Shown: in pieces, positions 38,601 through 47,440 of the stretch
Position numbering within the stretch: position 1 is the stretch's first letter
Layout: every line of letters starts with the position of its first letter
Assembly: GCA_943788935.1 (NCBI GenBank)
Contig: CALSSE010000019.1
Span: 124,001-188,000 of the forward strand
DNA length: 64,000 bases
DNA from: an uncultured bacterium
GTDB lineage: Bacteria > Myxococcota_A > Bradymonadia > UBA7976 > VGTA01
Reading direction: 5' to 3'
Notes under the pieces: generated by a model
Database searches by the model: none
What the model was told of the DNA's origin: nothing
The model's input: only the letters and a program-made list of their open reading frames with translations
Program-made: the position numbers and the translations under genes

Positions 38601-39575
38601 CTATGACGACGTGATTCGCCGATCTACTTTAATCTTTTCTTTAAGTGACTCCAGCAGAGCTAGAGTCTGTTGGTGTTTTTCTTGGCTTGAGTACGTCGAT
38701 TCTGAAGTCAGCAAGTCGGGTATATCGTCTACAATCCCAGCTCTTTTCAAGACAACTCTAGTGTCGATCAGGAACAAGGGCAGTGATTGATGTGTCCCTA
38801 GAGTGAGAGGACCCTCTGCGGTCTCGATCTGAAGATGTTGCTCACGCTTAACGCCCTCTCCCCGACGCTCTTCAATCCGAATGAGGTATGAATCATTATC
38901 AAACAGTGGGGATGTCTTAGCTCGATGGCTGGCTGACTGAAGAGTGATCGAGATATGATAATCAGAGACGCTGCCTTGATTGATATGATAACTTACCTCT
39001 GCAGAACTGACGCTGAGGGCTCCAAACACATCCACTGCTTTATAGAGTCTGCCATAGGTTAATAATCCCCACCGCTCAGCTCTCGCAGCCTCTTCAATCC
39101 ATCGGTATAAGCTGCCAGTAAAACGACTATGATAGAGAGAGAGCGATGAGGGTAGAGAGCTCAGTTGACGCTTTAACTCTACATGTCTTGAAGTGATCGT
39201 CCCAATGCATTCGATGTGCAACAATCGATCGACAGACTTCGATAACTCAAAGAGTCTTAGACCCTCATCAAGGCTATCGGTGAGTGGGAACTCTACACAT
39301 ACATGTCTATCTTTTTCCAACGCTGCTCTAGCCTGTGCTGCGTGTCTTTGGCTCTCCGAGCAAATAAACACCAAAGGAGCATCGCAGCGAGTGAGGAGGT
39401 CATCGCTATCGTTAAAATGGTTGACCTCAATGTCTAGCGACTCTTGTTCTAGCCATTGGTAGAGCTCCCTTGATCTTAGGGTGGCTACCGATGCTGATTT
39501 TATGCCGAGAGCGCTGAGCGCTTTTAGCCTAGATCTCGTCGCTCGACCAAAGCCTATTAGTCCGACGGAGCTCAT
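38601..39575 (-). CDS. Gfo/Idh/MocA-family oxidoreductase, biliverdin reductase-like
   Basis: The 324-residue protein has an N-terminal Rossmann fold (VGLIGFGRATRSRLKAL) that binds NAD(P), then the family segment HVCVEFPLTDSLDEGLRLFEL. In place of the usual EKP motif it has EFP. This and the order of later segments (RLLHIECIG, FTGSLYRW, VFGALSVSSAEV, IEERRGEGVKRE) remind me of biliverdin reductase A, where EYP occupies the same place. The match is recalled, not computed. Substrate therefore open: a bilin or a sugar-like compound. No heme oxygenase or phytochrome gene is in the window. Confidence 0.75.
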   Translation of the reverse strand: MSSVGLIGFGRATRSRLKALSALGIKSASVATLRSRELYQWLEQESLDIEVNHFNDSDDLLTRCDAPLVFICSESQRHAAQARAALEKDRHVCVEFPLTDSLDEGLRLFELSKSVDRLLHIECIGTITSRHVELKRQLSSLPSSLSLYHSRFTGSLYRWIEEAARAERWGLLTYGRLYKAVDVFGALSVSSAEVSYHINQGSVSDYHISITLQSASHRAKTSPLFDNDSYLIRIEERRGEGVKREQHLQIETAEGPLTLGTHQSLPLFLIDTRVVLKRAGIVDDIPDLLTSESTYSSQEKHQQTLALLESLKEKIKVDRRITSS

Positions 39576-39604
39576 CGTCGCTGAGTCATTAAAGACGTCA
39601 ATGA

Positions 39605-39844
39605 TTAGTCCCGTTGGCCGTAGAGCTTGATCCCATCACTGGTCTCCTCAATGAAAGATGTGTTCCCTGACGATTGATCATCTTCCCCTATTTTACAAGC
39701 GTTGGGTGTACCGGCTTCATCGCAAGGACAGTAGTTGCCTACCCCGCCACAAGAGCCTTTGAGAGGTCGACCGGTGAACATTACACCTAAAGCCATGATG
39801 AACATCATCGTACCGAATACCGCTACAGTGGCTAAGATTGTCAT
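39605..39844 (-). CDS. Small NqrM-like membrane protein
   Basis: The 79-residue protein starts at ATG 39844 with AAGGGA upstream. One transmembrane helix (about 2-24) is followed by GRPLKGSCGG, then a CPC pair and a fourth Cys (NACKIG). This order (helix, GSCGG, CxC, C) is that of NqrM/DUF539, needed to mature the iron centre of the Na+-translocating NADH:quinone reductase. The rest of the tail is variable. No nqr genes lie in the window, so it either serves an Nqr encoded elsewhere or another iron-sulfur protein. Confidence 0.68.
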   Translation of the reverse strand: MTILATVAVFGTMMFIMALGVMFTGRPLKGSCGGVGNYCPCDEAGTPNACKIGEDDQSSGNTSFIEETSDGIKLYGQRD

Positions 39845-39959
39845 ATCTATGTCCCTTAAAGTGACTTGTGGTTTGTGAATGTATACTTGTCGATTTTTTA
39901 GCAGATTGCAAGTCAGTCTTGGTCGGTAGAGTAGAGCATAACCTCTCACCATTCATCTT

Positions 39960-40928
39960 TTAATCAACAGCTCCCTGTATGCTTCTTTGGAGCTTGATCA
40001 GAGTACGACTTATGTGATCAGCTAACTCAGGATAGGACTTGACCCATTGACTGTGTAAATAAAATACAGCGTCCACACTTTGGGTGTTGAGATGATCTTT
40101 GAGTAATCGTGGGTATACATTTTTATGAACCGCGACTTGACGATATAGGACTCTCGGTACACCCGCTTGATTTATAGGGAACTGGAAGGCAGGGTCCGTC
40201 AGGTTGATGAGTCTCAGCGATCCACCGAGGTCGTCATGAGTACGAATCATTACTCCTTGAGCGAGCGCATTCACTACAAGTAGACATTGAGGTCTATTGA
40301 TGCTGGTGAGCCTCTTGAGAGCCTCTTCTCCATCTTCTTCTAACTCTCTCAGTGCTCCGTATCTCTCTGGGTTTAGTTTCTTGATCAACGCCCAGGTGAT
40401 AAAGGTTCCCGTTCCATAAGAGCCTGTAAGAATGCGGGTATCAGGATCGACTTTGGAGAATTTTTGGGCCTTAACATGTCGATTACACACCATTTGGAGG
40501 TGTTCTTGATAGAGCGGGAGCACTCGATCTATTTTACCGATCATTTCGGGTTTTTCAAAGAGATACACTGCGACAGCATCATCTTGGGCGATGATCGCGT
40601 CACACTGCGGTTCATCGTGATGGATACGCCCAAGGTTCTCCCAAGAACCCTTAGTCTCAACCAATGAGACGGTCACGTCTTGAGAGATTGCTTTAGCGAT
40701 GACTTGACCGACCCGATAATAGTGACCCGTTGGGCTTCCTGTACACACTCTCAATATGGGTTTCTTTGCCCATGCCTCATGGTTTGTGGACAGCAGAGAG
40801 GGAGCTGTTGTAGTGAGTATCAGCCCTAATAGACAAACACCGGAGCAAAGCGGATGGGGGGTAAGACCAAAAATTAGTTTTAAGGCATTGGCTAGGATAG
40901 CGTCTATTCTAGTGTAGGGAGCGTTCAT
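39960..40928 (-). CDS. TAXI-family TRAP solute-binding protein
   Basis: The protein has about 322 residues from ATG 40928, which gives a plausible N-terminal signal ending near residue 55. Longer starts at 41036 (ATG) and 41042 (TTG) cannot be excluded since none has a clear ribosome site. The mature part resembles TAXI receptors (LRVCTGSPTGHYYRVGQVIA, DAIIAQDDAVAVYLF, ILTGSYGTGTFITW). These usually deliver glutamate-like or other organic acids to a fused DctQM permease, which is not adjacent here. It could be an orphan receptor or a sensor-linked binding protein. Confidence 0.75.
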   Translation of the reverse strand: MNAPYTRIDAILANALKLIFGLTPHPLCSGVCLLGLILTTTAPSLLSTNHEAWAKKPILRVCTGSPTGHYYRVGQVIAKAISQDVTVSLVETKGSWENLGRIHHDEPQCDAIIAQDDAVAVYLFEKPEMIGKIDRVLPLYQEHLQMVCNRHVKAQKFSKVDPDTRILTGSYGTGTFITWALIKKLNPERYGALRELEEDGEEALKRLTSINRPQCLLVVNALAQGVMIRTHDDLGGSLRLINLTDPAFQFPINQAGVPRVLYRQVAVHKNVYPRLLKDHLNTQSVDAVFYLHSQWVKSYPELADHISRTLIKLQRSIQGAVD

Positions 40929-41259
40929 TGAGTGAATATCTAGCCTAATGAATGAGGGATTAACCCATGGGTGAAAGCTCTTCGAACCAAGTTGTTCCAT
41001 CATCAATGATGGGATAAACGTAGCTCTTAAATCCATCGACAAAAGAAGCAGTCAAGGCATTATATGCGCCAGAAATCATTACTCTGCTCACCATTTGCAC
41101 TTTCTTAACGATGTGTAGCTAACTACAACCTAAGAGAATATCTTCAAAAGCCTAGTAGAAGCCACCGCGGTGATCAAGTAAAAGATTCACTCCTGACCTC
41201 TAGCGTTAAATCAATAGACTTGTGTACTCTTTTTATCACGGACCCACCTTGGATATCCG
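40929..41259. other. Intergenic region between the TAXI gene and the FloA-cluster end
   Basis: About 330 bp, part of which may be the true 5' coding end of the TAXI gene if a start at 41034-41042 is used. No other gene is supported. It should include the promoter of the TAXI gene on the minus strand and the transcription end of the FloA cluster; I could not assign either. Confidence 0.45.
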
Positions 41260-42876
41260 TTATCTAACGAGAGATTTTGGTCTACCAACAAGGAGATCAG
41301 CGAGGACGATAGCAGCGATGAGATCATCTCTTGAGCTCTCTTCGATCGGGATTGCTTCTTGAGAGTCCCATGAAGTGTGATCATAGTGATACGTCTCGGC
41401 GGCCTTAAGCACTTTGGCAACCTGCGAGGGCGCTTGCTGAGCGGTGTGAGCGAAGGTCACCCAGCGCATATCATCAGGGAGGACGAGAGAGCGATCGCTT
41501 TCAATGATCTGCTGAGTATGATTTTTTACCGCAGCCCATTGACCTCTAGTGAGCGTCAAGCCCATTATCGCTGATAAAGGCTCATCCCGCCATGCCTTCC
41601 AACTTGTCTCTTGGAGACGCTCCAACCACGCCTTGATTTCGGGAACAATCAAACCCAAAGGAAAGGGAATCAATTTACCATTTTTGACTTTAATTTTTAG
41701 CTCATTACCCACATGTTGTCGCCACATAACCTCTAAATTGTCAGCTTCGCGCCGGTAACCATTTAGACGTAGTGTCTCAAACGAGACTTCGAGGATAAGA
41801 AGTGGTGGAGGGGTCTTCGTTTGCAGTTGTGGTTTACCGACTTCGGAGCCAACTGTGACTAAGCTAGAGCTTTCCCAACCATGGATGATTTCTACCTCTT
41901 CGATTAACGCGATTGTCGCTGTAGGCCCATAACGCTTGGTCATTAAATGAGCAGCTAATAGTTTGTCAGCCCATACGTTAAGGCTCGCCTCAACTCTCCA
42001 TTGCAGAGTTCGCCGATGAGCTGATGGTAAATGAACTGCTCGATCCCCTCCTCTCCAAGTATGCCACTCAGCAGACCAATCAGGATAGAGTTGAGCGAGC
42101 AAGTTGGGAGTCTCTCGACCAAATAAGGGCCACAGAGAGGGCTCATCTAAATGATCGAGGTCCACAAAGTAAAAGCTGATGCGGTGGCCGAGCTTCTTTT
42201 GTAGCTCATGGCGATGAACCTGCGCTTGGAGTGGTAAGGGAATGACTTGAGGTTTAGTCACCTGTCGACTCGCGTATCGGTTAGCGACAAAGGGGGCGAT
42301 ATCATGCTGAAGAAGCATGTGGGCCTCAAGTAGCCTCTTCGGAGCGGGTAAGTAGCTAAATATAGTATGGATTGCTGAGAGAGCCTCGAGTAGCTGTTGG
42401 ACCTCTCTCTTGGTAATATTTAGCTGCTCTATAACCTCATTGTTGACAGACTCATTAAGTTTTGCCTCGAGGGTACGAGTCGTTGCAGAGAGCTCCCTGA
42501 CCTCAATCTCTTGTTCTGAGATGAGCGCATTCAACGCAGGAAAATGTTGATAGATGATATCTTCATAACTTAAGGATGAGCTCTTAATCTCCCTCAAGTA
42601 CACTCGCGCGTCTTCAAGTTTGTCGGTAACAAAGTGTAAAATACTTGTCGCTTGCTCATCAGTCAGGAGCTCTTCTTCAGCCCAAGCATAAAGATCACCA
42701 TCTGCCACTTCTATCGCTTTAGAATCACTATCCCCTTCTCCTTCTCCTTCTCTTCTTAAAGCCTCAGGCACCTGATCACCTGTCGCGACTTTTTGATAGA
42801 GCCGGAAAACCAAGTTGAGGACGAAGATAATGATGACAATGTTGTCCCCAGAGAATAGATCTAAGACATCGTTCAC
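41260..42876 (-). CDS. Unknown membrane-anchored coiled-coil protein, last gene of the FloA cluster
   Basis: The 538-residue protein is not recognised. One N-terminal membrane helix (about 12-30, NIVIIIFVLNLVFRLY) is followed by an acidic linker. A helical, partly coiled-coil region lies at about 90-165 (LSATTRTLEAKLNESVNNEV), and a soluble domain of more than 330 residues is rich in Trp and Leu (WRGGDRAVHLPSAHRRTLQW, EVEIIHGWESSS). GTG 42876 overlaps the stop of the 94-residue gene (GTGA), so synthesis is coupled. With NfeD and FloA upstream, a role in membrane-microdomain organisation is inferred. Confidence 0.7.
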   Translation of the reverse strand: MNDVLDLFSGDNIVIIIFVLNLVFRLYQKVATGDQVPEALRREGEGEGDSDSKAIEVADGDLYAWAEEELLTDEQATSILHFVTDKLEDARVYLREIKSSSLSYEDIIYQHFPALNALISEQEIEVRELSATTRTLEAKLNESVNNEVIEQLNITKREVQQLLEALSAIHTIFSYLPAPKRLLEAHMLLQHDIAPFVANRYASRQVTKPQVIPLPLQAQVHRHELQKKLGHRISFYFVDLDHLDEPSLWPLFGRETPNLLAQLYPDWSAEWHTWRGGDRAVHLPSAHRRTLQWRVEASLNVWADKLLAAHLMTKRYGPTATIALIEEVEIIHGWESSSLVTVGSEVGKPQLQTKTPPPLLILEVSFETLRLNGYRREADNLEVMWRQHVGNELKIKVKNGKLIPFPLGLIVPEIKAWLERLQETSWKAWRDEPLSAIMGLTLTRGQWAAVKNHTQQIIESDRSLVLPDDMRWVTFAHTAQQAPSQVAKVLKAAETYHYDHTSWDSQEAIPIEESSRDDLIAAIVLADLLVGRPKSLVR

Positions 42877-43157
42877 GATTGATCCTCTTCTTCGGCTAAG
42901 TCAGGCGTGGCTAAGTGATGTGCTGCTAAGTCAGGCGTGGCTGGCTGATCAGCTGCAGATGAACCTCTCTGAAGAGGAGCAGTTTGTGTCGACTCTCTTT
43001 GTTCACTCAGGGTCTCTCTATCAAGCCGATGGGCGGTCTCCACTCTCTGCTTCTGTATTCTCATCATACGTAAACCAAGAGGCTCGCCAAGCACTTCAGA
43101 TAGCACTAATCGGCGTCCAGCATTATTGAGAGTAGGGAGGAGCTTAGAGAGAGACAT
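42873..43157 (-). CDS. Unknown 94-residue protein between FloA and the coiled-coil protein
   Basis: The small soluble protein has a basic N-terminal half (LLPTLNNAGRRLVLSEVLG-EPLGLRMMRIQKQR) and a variable, Ala/Pro/Asp-rich end with a duplicated ATPDLA segment. No family is recognised. It is supported by position. ATG 43157 lies 3 nt after the floA stop, its ribosome site (AAGGAAAA) overlaps the end of floA, and its stop overlaps the start of the next gene. A small regulatory or adaptor subunit is possible. Confidence 0.65.
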   Translation of the reverse strand: MSLSKLLPTLNNAGRRLVLSEVLGEPLGLRMMRIQKQRVETAHRLDRETLSEQRESTQTAPLQRGSSAADQPATPDLAAHHLATPDLAEEEDQS

Positions 43158-43160
43158 TGA

Positions 43161-44120
43161 TCATTTTCCTTCTGGATTTGAGATCTTTGATCGCATGTCG
43201 GTGTCGGCTTCGATGTTCTTCATCTGCAGGTAATCCATGTAACCGATATTTCCATTTAAAAGAGCGGTCGCGATCGCTTTGGGGACCTCTGCTTCGGCGA
43301 TCACTACTGAAGCTCTCGCCTCTTGGACACGCGCTTTATTCTCTTGCTCGGTAGCTACCGCTTCAGCGCGACGACTCTCTGCACGAGCTTGGGCGATGTT
43401 CTTGTCAGCTTCAGCCTGATCCATCTGCAGCTTAGCCCCGATATTTTGGCCAACGTCAACATCAGCGATATCGATGGATAGGATCTCGAAGGCGGTCCCC
43501 GAGTCTAGACCCTTACTGATCACCTCTTTGGAGATGCGATCAGGATTCTCCAAGACGAGTTTGTGTGTACGTGAAGAGCCGATAGTGGTCACGATACCTT
43601 CACCGACGCGGGCAACGATGGTGTCTTCACCCGCGCCCCCAACGAGCCGTTCAATGTTAGCTCGAACCGTGATTCGACTGAGGACGATCAGCTGGATACC
43701 GTCTCCGGCTACCGCTGCGACCTTAGGGGTTTGGATCACCCTAGGGTTTACGCTCATCCGCACCGCTTCGAGGACATCACGACCTGCTAGGTCAATGGCG
43801 GTCGCCCGATCGAAGTTAAGGTCGATTCCCGCCTTTTGGGCAGAGATGAGTGCTTTCACCACACGCTCCACATCACCACCGGCCAGGTAGTGTGCCTCGA
43901 GCAGTTCAAGATTCAAATTAAGACCCGCCTTGACAGCGTTGATCATAGGATCAACCACTGACTTTGGATCCACCCGTCGGAGACGCATAGCGATCAACTG
44001 ACCTATACCTACGCGCGCATTGGAGAGGTTGGCTGAGATCCATAGCCCAACAGGAACAAAGTAGAAGAAGATGTATAAGACGAAGAGGGCACTCACCCCG
44101 ATGATTAACTCAAAGTTCAT
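43161..44120 (-). CDS. floA: Flotillin-like protein FloA
   Basis: The 319-residue protein has an N-terminal hydrophobic hairpin (about 5-30) and the PHB/SPFH-like body typical of FloA ([27 protein letters not shown] in outline, [34 protein letters not shown]). Its C-terminal helical domain ([20 protein letters not shown]) mediates oligomerisation. FloA forms membrane foci that organise functional membrane microdomains. It lies 144 bp after the nfeD stop and directly before two unknown genes, in the usual NfeD-FloA order. Confidence 0.95.
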   Translation of the reverse strand: MNFELIIGVSALFVLYIFFYFVPVGLWISANLSNARVGIGQLIAMRLRRVDPKSVVDPMINAVKAGLNLNLELLEAHYLAGGDVERVVKALISAQKAGIDLNFDRATAIDLAGRDVLEAVRMSVNPRVIQTPKVAAVAGDGIQLIVLSRITVRANIERLVGGAGEDTIVARVGEGIVTTIGSSRTHKLVLENPDRISKEVISKGLDSGTAFEILSIDIADVDVGQNIGAKLQMDQAEADKNIAQARAESRRAEAVATEQENKARVQEARASVVIAEAEVPKAIATALLNGNIGYMDYLQMKNIEADTDMRSKISNPEGK

Positions 44121-44264
44121 TACTTGATTACTCCTTATTTTTCGAAGAACGCTGCGTTTTCTTCACAGCACTTTCAGATATTTTTAGATGGTTTATGAGT
44201 TTTTCTAACCTATTGTTGTAAACTCTAATGTGGCAGTTGTCACTTGCCATTAATTTTCAAGATC

Positions 44265-45869
44265 TCAAATTTCTCTCAGCGCGATCACAGCTATGCGACT
44301 CCCGCTACACTCCACAACCTCTACGGGCTGACCAGGTTCTAGATATTCATCTCGACTAATGACATCATAGATTTCACCGTCAAAATCTACCTTTCCTGAT
44401 AGCCTCAGCGGGGTCTTTGTCGTCCCTCTTTGTCCTATGCTAATAGAGAGATCAATCGCTGACCCATCATCGATATCCTCATTAGATTTCTGAGTCGGAT
44501 CATGATTGATCTCCTCTTTGAGCACTAACCATGAGCCGAAACTTGAACGAGGTAGATATTTGGCGATGATCGTAAGGAGAATCATAGATATTACTAATGA
44601 ATAGACGAAGGTCTGAGTCGGTCCTTCGAATAAGCCATAATCCCACATTTGACCATCGGGAAGCTCCCCCATTGAGGTCACAAGTCCCCCTGCGAGGCAA
44701 AGAATTCCCAAGATGCCCGCGATCCCAAATCCAGGGATGATAAAGAGTTCAGCAGCTAAAAGTATTATCCCTAAGATAATCAACAGTAACTCCTCAGATC
44801 CTGCCAATCCAGCGACTTTATGACCCAAGAAGAAAGTGATCAACGAGAAGAAGCCCAGGATCCCTGCGAAGCCAATGCCCGGTGTATAGAGTTCAATCAT
44901 AATCCCTAGCATTCCCACCGACATCAAGAGACCACTCAGTGTGGGATCGGTCACTGCACGGGCGATAGACTCTGACCATGACTCTTCACTTCGTGAGATC
45001 TGACCAGGATTTAATCCGAGTGTCTTGTAGAGCTCAGCAGGAGAGTCTATCGTTGCGTTCGATATTCCCCATTTTTCAGCATTAGTGTTAGTGAGAGTCA
45101 ACAATTTCCCCTTTACACTGACCGAAGATACAACTTTATCTGCGTCGACCATCGCTTCAGCGACATCACCATCACGACCATTGGCTTCGGCTGTCGCTCG
45201 CATCTCAGAGCGGAAGTAGCTGACCATCTTCTCGCCCACCGCTTTGGCTTGGCCTTTATCAACCTGTATGGGAGTCGCTGCGCCCATTGTTGAGCCAGGA
45301 CTAAAGACGATATAATCAGTGGCATAGCTTATAAGAGCACCTGCGCTGATCGCTCGCCGATAGACATAAGCTAGGGTTGGGCGACCCTCGGTGAGTAATA
45401 AGTCTCGGATTTTAATCGCTGCGTCGACTCGACCTCCGAGAGTATCGATCTCCAAGATAATAATTTCAGCTTCAGGGTGTTCGCTCAACGCTCGCTCTAT
45501 GTAGGGAGGAATCCCTAAGTCGATTGTTCCATGAATAGGGATCACCAAGGCGGGACCGTCGATCACTGGCAGTGGCTTCGCTACAAAAGGCTTATAGGGT
45601 GAGATTGATTCAGCGCTCTGATCTTCATCATTACTTCCCTTGTCTCCCGCTTTTCCCTTGTCTCTCGCTTTTCCCTTGTCTCCCGCTTTTCCCTTGTCTC
45701 CCGCTTTTCCCTTGTCTGTTGTCTTTATTGAACCTGCATCTTGGGCTTGATCACTTGTTTGAGCTAATTCTTGAGCTAACGAAGCGTCCGTGCACAACAT
45801 AAACAGAGTCAAGGTCAGCGATGCACACTTGACTAGATTCGCTAATAGGTTGCTTTTAGTGGGATTCAT
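44265..45869 (-). CDS. NfeD-family membrane protein with ClpP-like serine protease domain
   Basis: The 534-residue long-form NfeD starts at ATG 45869 with GGAG six bases upstream. A signal peptide ends near 32, followed by a Lys/Gly/Asp repeat. A ClpP-class (STOPP) protease domain lies at about 90-280, with LEIDTLGGRVDAA and RRAISAGALISYATDYI; Ser in ISAGAL is the likely nucleophile. Several membrane helices (about 300-440) and a C-terminal OB-fold NfeD domain (GKVDFDGEIYDVISRDEYLEPG) follow. These proteins partner FloA/stomatins and cleave hydrophobic substrates. Confidence 0.92.
   Translation of the reverse strand: MNPTKSNLLANLVKCASLTLTLFMLCTDASLAQELAQTSDQAQDAGSIKTTDKGKAGDKGKAGDKGKARDKGKAGDKGSNDEDQSAESISPYKPFVAKPLPVIDGPALVIPIHGTIDLGIPPYIERALSEHPEAEIIILEIDTLGGRVDAAIKIRDLLLTEGRPTLAYVYRRAISAGALISYATDYIVFSPGSTMGAATPIQVDKGQAKAVGEKMVSYFRSEMRATAEANGRDGDVAEAMVDADKVVSSVSVKGKLLTLTNTNAEKWGISNATIDSPAELYKTLGLNPGQISRSEESWSESIARAVTDPTLSGLLMSVGMLGIMIELYTPGIGFAGILGFFSLITFFLGHKVAGLAGSEELLLIILGIILLAAELFIIPGFGIAGILGILCLAGGLVTSMGELPDGQMWDYGLFEGPTQTFVYSLVISMILLTIIAKYLPRSSFGSWLVLKEEINHDPTQKSNEDIDDGSAIDLSISIGQRGTTKTPLRLSGKVDFDGEIYDVISRDEYLEPGQPVEVVECSGSRIAVIALREI
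45635..45717. repeat. Four and a half 18-bp repeats coding KGKAGD
   Basis: The unit ttcccttgtctcccgctt is repeated with one variant copy (A/R exchange), inside the post-signal linker of the NfeD gene. In frame. Confidence 0.93.
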
Positions 45870-46145
45870 CACATCTCCGAGGTTAAGGATGTTGGTCAAC
45901 TGCTTAAGCTCAGTCTGAATTGATAAGCTAACAGTGACTATGATTTAGCACTTCTCACTGAATATCGCTAACGAACAGAGTTAGAGAGAGATTCCCTATC
46001 CTCATATTCCTCTACTTCACATTCGTTACAAAGGGTCTCACGATCACATTATAAAATATAAAACCAAGAGTCGCTTGATCTTCGGGTGGTGATTGATCAA
46101 CCTATAAAGAGTTACACAGTCGTTAGCACTTAAAACAGAGGGTAT

Positions 46146-47435
46146 ATGCTTGATCAAGATCAAGAATCATTGGTGGTCGGTGGACGATACCATTTGATTC
46201 GTCAGATTGGCGTCGGCGGAACAAGCAGAGTCTATGAGGCGATCCACCACCTCACTCAAGAGAGAGTCGCGATTAAAGTGATCCCTCTTCAAACAGTAAA
46301 GAGCGACACCCGTACTGTAGCGAGATTTCTTCGGGAGGCAAAGCTGTCTCAAGAGGTCACTCATGATGGGATCGTGAAGGTATTAGATGCGTGGATCGAG
46401 AAAGATGAGCGCTGTTGTCTAGTCATGGAGCTTCTAAATGGGGTCAGCTTAAGAGCAGCGCTTCGAGCAGGAGAGGTCACTCGGCTACAGGTGACGAGTT
46501 GGATATCGAACATTTTAGAGGCTCTTGAGGTCGCTCACCGCGCGGGAGTCATTCATCGAGACCTTAAACCCGAGAATATCTTTATCCATCTCCCTCTAAG
46601 AGAAGAGAAAGATACGATGATCTCATCGGAACAGTATTATTTTGATGAGCATTCAGGTCAAATGGTGCTGATCGAAAACACTGACTTCGACTTAAATAAT
46701 ACAACCTCTGAGGTGACTGAGGAGCAAGTCATTGGTCACCCCCGAGACTTTTATCGTTGTCTCAATGAGAGAAGCTCTGATGTTCAGATTAAAATTCTTG
46801 ACTTTGGACTTAGCAGAACGCTGATGGAGCCCTCTATTACTCAGTCGGGTCATTTTGTAGGAACCCCTTGGTATATGAGCCCTGAGCAAGTTTTATCGCC
46901 CAAAACATGCACTTCACAGACTGACCTTTGGTCGGTTGGGGTTATCCTCTATGAGGCACTCTGCGATGGTGTTCCTTTTCAAGGAGCTAATTTACCAGCT
47001 GTGTGTCTATCTATCAGTGAAGACGAGGTAAACCTTTCAAACATTAACAACATCTATCCTCTCGCAGTAGATCTCTGTAGTTGTATTCTTAGATGTTTAG
47101 AGAGGGATCTCTCCAAAAGGTTTCGGAGCGCAGCGACCCTTAAGTACGATCTAGACGCCGCACTTGCACAGTTTGCGAGCTGCGAGATCTCCCAAGACCC
47201 TATCGAGAGTCAACTTTACCCCACTCCCTCCACCATGACTTCGGAAGCGGTCTCAGAAAAGAAGGCTTCAATTCCTCCTGTCTTGTTAAATACTTCTCAT
47301 TCACCTGTGGATGACTCTCTCTTGTCTAGGGATGATGGGGATGACTCTCTCTTTCTGGGGATGACTCTCTCTTGTCTGAGGATGACTCTGTCTTGTCTGA
47401 GGATGACTCTCTCTTGTCTGCGGATGACTCTCTAA
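46146..47435 (+). CDS. Hanks-type Ser/Thr protein kinase, frameshifted at its 3' end
   Basis: The kinase domain (about 16-320) has a glycine loop GVGGTSRVYEA, the ATP-binding lysine in VAIKVIPL, HRDLKPEN with Asp139, DFGLSR with Asp219, and GTPWYMSPEQ. HRD and DFG are 80 residues apart instead of the usual 18 or so, because of an insertion of about 60 residues in the catalytic loop. After the domain the frame enters a 21-bp repeat array where one copy is a base short, and the frame ends at 47435 with a string of MTLSCLR repeats. The intended product almost surely continues in the frame ending at 47893 (about 582 residues). GAGGGTAT precedes ATG 46146. Confidence 0.9.
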   Translation: MLDQDQESLVVGGRYHLIRQIGVGGTSRVYEAIHHLTQERVAIKVIPLQTVKSDTRTVARFLREAKLSQEVTHDGIVKVLDAWIEKDERCCLVMELLNGVSLRAALRAGEVTRLQVTSWISNILEALEVAHRAGVIHRDLKPENIFIHLPLREEKDTMISSEQYYFDEHSGQMVLIENTDFDLNNTTSEVTEEQVIGHPRDFYRCLNERSSDVQIKILDFGLSRTLMEPSITQSGHFVGTPWYMSPEQVLSPKTCTSQTDLWSVGVILYEALCDGVPFQGANLPAVCLSISEDEVNLSNINNIYPLAVDLCSCILRCLERDLSKRFRSAATLKYDLDAALAQFASCEISQDPIESQLYPTPSTMTSEAVSEKKASIPPVLLNTSHSPVDDSLLSRDDGDDSLFLGMTLSCLRMTLSCLRMTLSCLRMTL

Positions 47436-47440
47436 AATCA
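47310..47440. repeat. 21-bp tandem repeats with a 20-bp copy in the kinase gene
   Basis: Units beginning gatgactct start at 47310, 47340, 47360, 47381, 47402 and 47423. All complete copies are 21 bp (coding DDSLLSx) except 47340-47359, which is 20 bp because ttgtct has become tttct. A 9-bp partial unit sits at 47331-47339. The short copy moves the reading frame. Confidence 0.93.

Noticed and set aside
42815-43129. Plus-strand open frame across the FloA-cluster gap
   Set aside because: It runs opposite the coupled 94-residue gene and its neighbour, which are better supported by spacing and overlaps.
46075-46108. TTGATC and TATAAA as -35 and -10 boxes before the kinase gene
   Set aside because: Spacing is about 22 bp, outside the normal range, so no promoter is claimed.
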